Positions 57,220 to 64,000 of a stretch of DNA of 64,000 nucleotides are shown here, piece by piece. The stretch covers positions 55,812,301 through 55,876,300 of the forward strand of contig NC_073629.1 of the NCBI RefSeq assembly GCF_029407905.1. The letters run 5' to 3'. The notes below the pieces were generated by a model. It was not told the DNA's origin. It did no database searches and saw only the letters and a list, made by a program, of their open reading frames with translations. The position numbers and the translations under genes were made by a program. Origin of the DNA: Bubalus kerabau (lineage: Eukaryota; Chordata; Mammalia; Artiodactyla; Bovidae). Every line of letters starts with the position of its first letter. Position 1 is the stretch's first letter.

Positions 57220-57850
57220 TTTGCACTCTAGAATCTCATCCATTATACTACATGCATTTAGTCATTTTGTCTCCTTAGGTTCCTCTTGACTGTGACTGTC
57301 TGTTTCTCAGACTTTCCTTGTTTTTGATGACCTTGACAGTTTTGAGGAGTGCTGGTCAGGTATTTTGTAGATTGTCCCTTAACTGGGATTTGTCTGATGG
57401 TGTTCTCATGATTAGACTGAAGTTATGGGATTTTAGGAAGAAGACCACAGAGGTAAAGTGCCATTCTCAACACATCATTTTTCAGAGCGTGTCTCAAAAG
57501 GGAATACTACCAGGACAACTCATCATTCTTTATATTGACCTTGATTACCTGACCTGGCAGAAGTAGTGCTTGTCAGATTTCTCCCTTGTCAAGTTCTCTT
57601 TGGTCCACTTCCCATTCTTACTCTTTAGAAGGCAGAAGTGAGGAGATATGCTTCATCTTCTTGCAGAGAAAATATCTACATAGATTAGAAATCTTCTTCA
57701 TGGAGATTTGTATTTTCTCCCCCATTTATTTATTGATTCAATCATTTATTTATATTGCTATAGACTCATGGATATCTGTTCTATATTGGAGTATAATCCA
57801 CAGCTACTTCATTTTTCTGCTTAAATTTGTTTTCATCTTTGACTTTTGAT
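57220..57850. repeat. Old L1M-like remnant
   Basis: TTTGATGACCTTGACAGTTT, CAGGTATTTTGTAGATTGTC and GAAGAAGACCACAGAGGTAA match wording common to old mammalian L1 non-coding regions. Orientation was not settled. It lies directly before the reversed tail of the young L1. Confidence 0.55.
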
Positions 57851-58221
57851 TTATTTTTATTTTATTTATTTTTAAAATTTATTTTAATTGGAGGCTAATT
57901 ACTTTACAATATTGTGGTGGTTTTTGCCATACATTCACATGAATCAGCCATGGGTGTACATGTGTTCCCCATCCTGACCCTCTCTCCCACCTCCCTCCCT
58001 ATTCCATCCCTCAAGGTCATCCCAGTGCACCAGCCCTGAGCACCCTGTCTCATGCATCAAACTTGGACTGGCAATCTATTTCACATATGGTAATATATAT
58101 GTTTCATTGCTATTATCTCAAATCATCCCACCCTTGCTTCCTCCCACAGAGTCCAAAAGTCTGTTCTTTACATCTGTGTCTCTTTTGCTGCCTCACATAT
58201 AGGGTCATCGTTACCATCTTT

Positions 58222-61200
58222 CTAAATTCCATATATATGCGTTAATATACTGTATTGGTGTTTTTCTTTCTGACTTACTTTGCTCTGTATAATAGGCTCC
58301 AGTTTCATCCACCTCATTACAACTGATTCAAATGCATTCTTTTAAATAGCTGAGTAATATTCCATTGTATATATGTACCACAGCTTTCTTATCCATTTTT
58401 TTGCCAATGGACATCTATGTTGCTTCCATGTCCTGGCTATTGCAAACAGTGCTGTGATGAACTTTGGCGTACATATGTCTCTTTCAATTCTGGTTTCTTT
58501 GGTGTGTATGCCCAGCAGTGGGATTGCTGGATCATAAGGCAGTTCTGTTTCCAGTTTTTATCTCCACACTGTTCTCCATAGTGGCTGTACTAGTCTGCAT
58601 TCCCACCAATGCTGTAAGAGGGTTCCTTTTCCTTCACACCCTCTCCAGCATTTATTGTTTGTAGACTTTTTGATAGCAGCCATTCTGACCGCATGAAATG
58701 GTACCTTATTGTGGTTTTGATTTGTATGTCTCTGATAATGAGTCCTGTTGAGCATCTTCTCATGTGTTTGTTAGCTATCTGTATGTCTTCTTTGGAGAAA
58801 TGTATGTTTAGTTCTTTGGCCCATTTTTTGATTGGGTTCCTTATTTTTCTGGAATTGAGCTGCAGGAGTTGCTTGTATATTTTTGAGATTAATTCTTTGT
58901 CAGTTGCTTCATTTGCTATTATTTTCTCCCATTCTGAAGGCTGTCTTTTCACTTTACTTACAGTTTCCTTCATTGTGAAAAAGCTATTAAGTTTAATTAG
59001 GTCCCATTTTTTAATTTTTGCTTTTATTTCCATTACTCTGGGAGGTGGGTCATAGAGGAGCCTGCTATGATTTACGTCAGAGAGTGTTTTGCCTATGTTT
59101 TCCTCTAAGAGTTTTATAGTTTCTGGTCTTACATTTGCATGTCATCCTTGCGCAGGGTCTTACATTTAGATCTTTAATCCATTTTGAGTTTATTTTTGTG
59201 TATGGTGTTAGAAAGTGTTCTAGTTTCATTCTTTTACAAGTGGCTGACCAATTTTCCCAGAACCACTTGTTAAAGAGATTGTCTTTTCTCCATTGTATAT
59301 TCTTGCCTCCTTTGTCAAAGATAAGGTGTTCATAGGTGCATGAATTTATCTCTGGGCTTTCTATTTTGTTCCATTGATCTATATTTCTGTCTTTGTAACA
59401 GTACCATACTGTCTTGATGACTGTGGCTTTGTAGTAGAGCCTGAAGTCAGGTAGGTTGATTCCTCCAGTTCCATTCTTCTTTCTCAAGATAGCTTTGGCT
59501 ATTCGAGGTTTTTTTGTATTCCCATACAAATTGTGAAATTATTTGTTTAGTTCTCTGAAAAATACCGTTGGTAGCTTGATAGGGATTGCATTGAATCTAT
59601 AGGTGCTTTAGGTAGTACACTCATTTTCACAATGTTGATTCTTCTGATCCATGAACATGGTATATTTCTCCATCTATTTGTGTCATCTTTGATTTCTTTC
59701 ATCAGTGTTTTATAGTTTTCCGTATATAGGTCTTTTGTTTCTTTGGGTAGATTTATTCCTAAGTATTTTATTCTTTTCATTGCAATGGTGAATGGAATTG
59801 TTTCTTTAATTTCTCTTTCTGTTTTCTCATTATTAGTGTATAGGAATGCAAGGGATTTCTGTGTGTTAATTTCATATCCTGCAACTTTACTATATTCATT
59901 GATTAGATGTAGTAATTTTCTTGTGGGGTCTTTAGGGTTTTCTATGTAGAGGATCATGTCCTCTGCAAAGAGTGAGAATTTTACTTCTTCTTTTCCAATC
60001 TGGATTCCTTTTATTTCTTTTTCTTTTCTGATTGCTGTGGCTAAAACTTCCAAAACTATGTTGAATAGTAGTAGTGAGAGTGGACATCCTTGTCTTGTTC
60101 CTGACTTTAGGGGAAATGCTTTCAATTTTTCACCATTGAGGATAATGTTTGCTGTGGGTTTATCATATGTGGCTTTTATTATGTTGAGGTATGTTCCTTC
60201 TATGCCTACTTTCTGGAGGGTTTTTTTTTTAATAATAAATGGATGCTGAATTTTGTCAAAGGCTTTCTCTGCATCTATTGAGATAATCATATGGTTTTTA
60301 TCTTTCAATTTGTTAATGTGGTGTATCACATTGATTTGCAAATATTGAAGAATCCTTGCATCCCTGGGATAAAGCCCACTTGGTCATGATGTATGATCTT
60401 TTTAATATGTTGTTGGATTTTGTTTGATAGAATTCTGTTAAGGATATTTGCATCTATGTTCATCAGTGATGTTGGCCTGCAGTTTTCTTTGTTTGTAACA
60501 TCTTTGTCTGGTTTTGGTATTAGGGTGATGGTGGCCTCATAGAGTCAGTTTGGAAGTTTGCCTTCCTCTGCAATTTTCTGGAAGAGTTTGAGTAGGATAG
60601 GTGTTAGCTGTTCTCTAAATTTTTGGTAGAATTCACATCTCGTCCTGGGCTTTTGTTTGTTGGAAGATTTCTGCTTACAGTTTCGATTTCTGTGCTTGTG
60701 AAGGTCTGTTAAGATTTTCTATTTCTTCCTGGTTCAGTTTTGGAAAGTTATACTTTTCTAAGAATTTTTCCATTTCTTCCAAGTTGTCAATTTTATTGGC
60801 ATATAATTGCTGATAGTAGTCTCTTATGATCCTTTGTAGTTCTGTGTTGTCTGTTGTGATTTCTCCATTTTCATTTCTAATTTTGTTGATTTGATTCATC
60901 TTCCTTTGTTTCTTGATGAGTCTGGCTAATGGTTTGTCTATTTTATTTATCTTCTCAAAGAACCAGCTTTTAGCTTTGTTGATTTTGGCTATGGTCTACT
61001 TTGTTTCTTTCGCATTTATTTCTGCCCTAATTTCTTTCCTTCTACTAACCTTGGGGTGCTTCATTTCTTCTTTTTCTAGTTGCTTTAGGTGTAGAGTTAG
61101 CTTATTTATTTGATTTCTCTCCTGTTTCTTGAGGTAGGCTTGTATTGCTATGAACCTTCCCCTTAACACTGCTTTTACTGAATCCCATAGGTTTTGGGTT

Positions 61201-61330
61201 GTTGTGTTTTCATTTTCATTTGTTTCTATGAATATTTTGATTTGTTTTTTGATTTCTTCTGTGATATGTTGGTTATTCAGAAGTATGTTGTTTAGCCTCC
61301 ATATGTTTATATTTTTAATAGTTTTTCATG
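58222..61330 (-). pseudogene. L1 ORF2 relic, RT and C-terminal part
   Basis: Minus-strand open stretches are 60341-59547 (RT), 59529-59077 and 59033-58590, in shifting frames. The RT shows IISIDAEKAFDKIQHPF and GTRQGCPLSLLLFN, but the catalytic motif reads FAEDMILY where FADD is usual, replacing one catalytic Asp by Glu. The C-terminal part has NLPDFRLYYKATVIKTVWYC and SEWEKIIANEATDKE. Between 60341 and 61330 the frame is broken by many stops. It is inactive. Confidence 0.9.
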
Positions 61331-62454
61331 TTCAGTTCAGTTCAGTTCAGTCGCTCAGTCATGTCTGACTCTTTGTGACCCCATGAATCACAGCACGCCA
61401 GGCCTCCCTGTCCATCACCAACATCCGGAGTTCACCCAAACTCATGTGCATCGAGTTGGTGATGCCATCCAGCCATCTCATCCTCTGTCGTCCCCTTCTC
61501 CTCATGCCTTCTATCTTTCCAGCATCAGGGTCTTTTCCAATGAGTCAACTCTTTGCATGAGGTGGCCAAAGTATTGGAGTTTCAACCTCAGCATCAGTCC
61601 TTTCAATGAACGCCCAGGACTGGTCTCCTTTAGGGTGGACTGGTTGGATCTTCTTGCAGTCCAAGGGATTCTCAAGAGTCCTATCTAACACCACAGTTCA
61701 AAAGCATCGATTCTTCTGTGCTCAGCTTTCTTCACAGTCCAACTCTCACATCCATACATGACCACTGGAAAAACCAAAGCCTTGATTAGATGGACCTTTG
61801 TTGGCAAAGTAATGTCTCTGCTTTTTAATATACCATCTAGGTTGATCACAACTTTTCTTCCAAGGAGTGAGCGTCTTTTAACTTCATGGCTGCAATCACC
61901 ATCTGCAGTGATTTTAGAGCCCCAAAATAAAGTCTGACACTGTTTCCACTGTTTCCCCATCTATTTCCCAGGAAGTGATGGGACCAGATGTCATGATCTT
62001 AGTTTTCTGAATGTTGAGCTGTAAGTCAACTTTTTCACTCTCCTTTTTCACTTTCATCAAGAGGCTCTTCAGTTCCTCTTTGCTTTCTGCCATAAGGGTA
62101 TCTGCATCTGCATATCTGAGGTGATTGATATTTCTCCCAGCAATCTTGATTCCAGCTTGTGCTTCTTCCAGCCCAGAGTTTCTCATGATGTACTCTGCAT
62201 ATAAGTTAAATAAGCAGGGTGACAATATACAGCCTTGACATTCTCCTTTTCCTATTTGGAACCAGTCTGTAGTTCCATGTCCAGTTCTAACTGTTGTTTC
62301 CTCACCTGTATATAGGTTCCTCAAGAAGCAGGTCAGGTGGTCTGGTATTCCCATCTCCTTCAGAATTTTCCACAGTTTATTGTGATCCACACAGTCAAAG
62401 GCTTTGGCATAGTCAATAAACCAGAAATAGATGTTTTTCTGGAACTCTCTTGCT
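61331..62454 (-). mobile_element. BovB LINE inserted in L1 ORF2, same orientation
   Basis: The 3' end at the left has a clean tail of four TTCAG units and the 5' truncation lies in the RT at a T run. Flanks TTTTTCATG (61322-61330) and TTTTTGATG (62455-62463) form a 9-bp duplication with one mismatch. L1 text resumes on both sides. Confidence 0.94.
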
Positions 62455-63014
62455 TTTTTGATGTAGTTGACATCTAATTTTACCGCATTGTGATCAGAAA
62501 AGATGCTTGAGATGATTTCAATTTTTTTGAGTTTATCAAGGCTAGATTTGTGGCCCAGGATATGACCTATCTTGGAAAAGGTTCTGTGAGCACTTGAGAA
62601 AAAGGTGAAATTCATTGTTTTAGGGTGAAATGTCCTATAGATATCAATTAGGTCTAACTGGTCCATTGTATCATTTAAAGTTTGTGTTTCCTTGCTAATT
62701 TTCTGTTTAGTTGATCTATCCATAGGTGTGAGTGGGGTATTAAAGTCTCCCACTATTATTGTGTTACTTTTAATTTCCCCTTTCATACTTGTTAGAATTT
62801 GCCTTACATATTGTGGTGCTCCTATGTTGGGCGCATATATATTTATAATTGTTATATCTTCTTCTTGGATTAATCCTTTGATTATTATGTAGTACCCTTC
62901 TTTACCTCTTTTCACAGCCTTTATTTCAAAGTCTATTGTATGTGATATGAGTATTGCTACTCTTGCTTTCTTTGGGTCTCCATTTGCATGAAATATCTTT
63001 TTCTGGCCTTTCAC
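61914..63014 (-). other. Accidental chimeric ORF: L1 endonuclease joined to BovB reverse transcriptase
   Basis: One 366-codon frame crosses the insertion junction. Residues 1-185 or so are L1 endonuclease (IINIYAPNIGAPQY, VGDFNTPLTPMDRS, DLIDIYRTFHP, SDHNAVKLDVNY). The rest is BovB RT from KKAREFQKNIYFWFIDYAKA to a stop after VSDFILGL, where a small deletion shifts the frame. The BovB motif reads YADADTLM in place of YADDTTLM, so it is not catalytic. The joined product is a by-product of orientation and phase, not an evolved gene as far as sequence shows. Confidence 0.8.
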
Positions 63015-63178
63015 TTTCAGTCTGTATGTGTCCCTAGGTTTGAGGTGGGTCTCTTGTAGACAGCATATATAGGGGTCTTGTTTTTGTATCCATTCAGCCA
63101 GTCTTTGTCTTTTGGTTGGGGCCCATTCAACCCATTTACCTTTAAGGTAATTATTGATAAGTATGATCCCATTGCCAT
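62464..63178 (-). pseudogene. L1 ORF2 relic, endonuclease N-terminus
   Basis: The ATG at 63178-63176 opens a frame reading MAMGSYLSIITLKVNGLNGP, then a small insertion near 63120 shifts the frame. The endonuclease continues with YICCLQETHL (catalytic Glu present), then IYAPN, GDFN and SDH motifs up to the BovB junction. All core endonuclease motifs are visible, but in two frames. Confidence 0.88.
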
Positions 63179-63285
63179 TTACTTTGTTGTTTGAGGTTCG
63201 AGTTTATAAACTTTTTCTGTGTTTCCTGTCTAGAGAAGATCCTTTAGCATTTGTTGAAGAGCTGGTTTGGTGGTGCTGAATTCTC

Positions 63286-64000
63286 TTAGCTTTTGCTTGC
63301 TGTAAAGCTTTTGATTTCTCCTTCATATTTGAATGTGATCCTTGCTGGGTACAGTAATCTGGGTTGTAAGTTTTTCTTTTTCATCACTTTAAGTATGTTC
63401 TGCCATTCCCTTCTGGCTTGAAGAGTTTCTATTGAAAGATCAGCTGTTATACTTATGGGGATCCCCTTGTGAGTTATTTGTTGTTTTTCTCTTGTTGCTT
63501 TTAATATTTGTTCTTTGTGTTTGATCTTCATTAATTTGATTAATATGTGTCTTGGGGTGTTTCGCCTTGAGTTAATCCTGTTTGGGACTCTCTGGGTTTC
63601 TTGGACTTGAGTGGCTACTTCCTTCCCCATTTTAGGGAAGTTTTCAACTATTATCTCCTCAAGTATTTTCTCATGGCCCTTCTTTTTGTCTTCTTCTTCT
63701 GGGACTCCTATGATTCAAATGTTGGGGCATTTAACATTTTCCCAGAGGTCTCTGAGGTTGCCCTCATTTCTTTTAATTCTTTTTTCTTTTTTCCTCTCTG
63801 CTTCATTTATTTGCACCATTCTATCTTCCACCTCACTTATCCTATCTTCTGCCTCAGTTATTCTACTGTTTGTTCCCTCCAGAGTGCTTTTGATCTCAGT
63901 TATTACATTATTCATTATTAAGTGATTCTTTTTTATTTCTTCTAGATACTTTTAAAACTTTTCTTGCATCCTCTCAATCCTTGTCTCCAGCCTATTTATC
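63286..64000 (-). pseudogene. L1 ORF1 relic (RNA-binding protein), partial
   Basis: ORF1p is the trimeric RNA chaperone of L1. The C-terminal domain (63630-63286) carries HILIKLMKIKHKEQILKATR and ends FTASKS. Upstream, 63915-63715 encodes a heptad-rich stretch (SRITEAEDRISEVEDRM) that fits the end of the coiled coil and the linker to the RRM. The two are separated by a TGA near 63713 where an arginine CGA is expected, a CpG transition. The N-terminus is outside the window. Confidence 0.88.

Larger units (their letters stand above)
57851..64000 (-). mobile_element. Long L1 LINE, inverted, split by BovB, leaving the window
   Basis: The reversed A-rich tail and 3' UTR lie at 57851-58221, ORF2 at 58222-63178, a short inter-ORF gap, then ORF1 from 63286 past the window end. 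A BovB occupies 61331-62454. At least 5 kb of L1 are present, so it may be full length. It shares the 3' UTR of the L1 at the left edge of the window but in opposite orientation. Confidence 0.94.

Noticed and set aside
58693..59055. 120-codon plus-strand hydrophobic ORF that looks like a membrane protein
   Set aside because: It is the antisense of L1 ORF2; the same shadow appears at the left window edge on the other strand.
1..64000. CRISPR arrays, operons, phage or integrative elements
   Set aside because: The window is mammalian nuclear DNA; no regularly spaced short repeats or bacterial gene structure were seen.

Overview
This 64 kb window is nuclear DNA from a ruminant artiodactyl, most likely a bovid. 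The diagnosis rests on repeats read directly from the sequence: ten copies of the BovB (RTE-clade) LINE, eighteen Bov-tA / Bov-A / Bov-A2 SINEs, three CHR-type cetartiodactyl SINEs, and L1 copies of the artiodactyl type. I cannot separate cattle, sheep, goat, buffalo or deer from repeats alone. No host protein-coding exon, tRNA, rRNA or other functional RNA gene could be supported. The window reads as intergenic or deep intronic DNA, and every long ORF with a recognisable product belongs to a retroelement.

Layout. Positions 1-1213 hold the 3' end of a plus-strand L1. A complete 605-bp solo retroviral LTR lies at 2513-3117 with a 5-bp target duplication. From 4 to 13 kb there are SINEs, L2 remnants, a CHR SINE and four BovB 3' pieces. 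From 13 to 37 kb the DNA is mostly single-copy and AT-rich, with scattered SINEs, MIR and L2 relics and one MER1-type hAT element that kept a perfect 8-bp duplication inside an older L2. From 37.7 to 43 kb is the most structured locus: a near full-length BovB interrupted by a Bov-tA SINE and by a small minus-strand endogenous retrovirus. That retrovirus has two LTRs and a 4-bp duplication, and lost primer site, gag, pol and most of env. At 45.3-46.9 kb a minus-strand BovB keeps a 378-codon reverse transcriptase ORF. At 49.97-50.9 kb an old MLT1-type LTR hosts a SINE and a BovB fragment. From 57.2 kb to the end are an old L1M-like remnant and a long minus-strand L1 (3' UTR, ORF2, ORF1). That L1 is split by a BovB in the same orientation, which creates an accidental 366-codon ORF joining L1 endonuclease to BovB reverse transcriptase.

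None of these elements looks autonomously active. Each coding relic carries nonsense codons, frameshifts, truncation or changed catalytic residues. Their value is as a layered record of insertion order. I found no sign of an undescribed functional system. The best leads are the deleted provirus, the chimeric ORF, the two classes of BovB tail, and a GC-richer single-copy patch near 22.7-23.1 kb.
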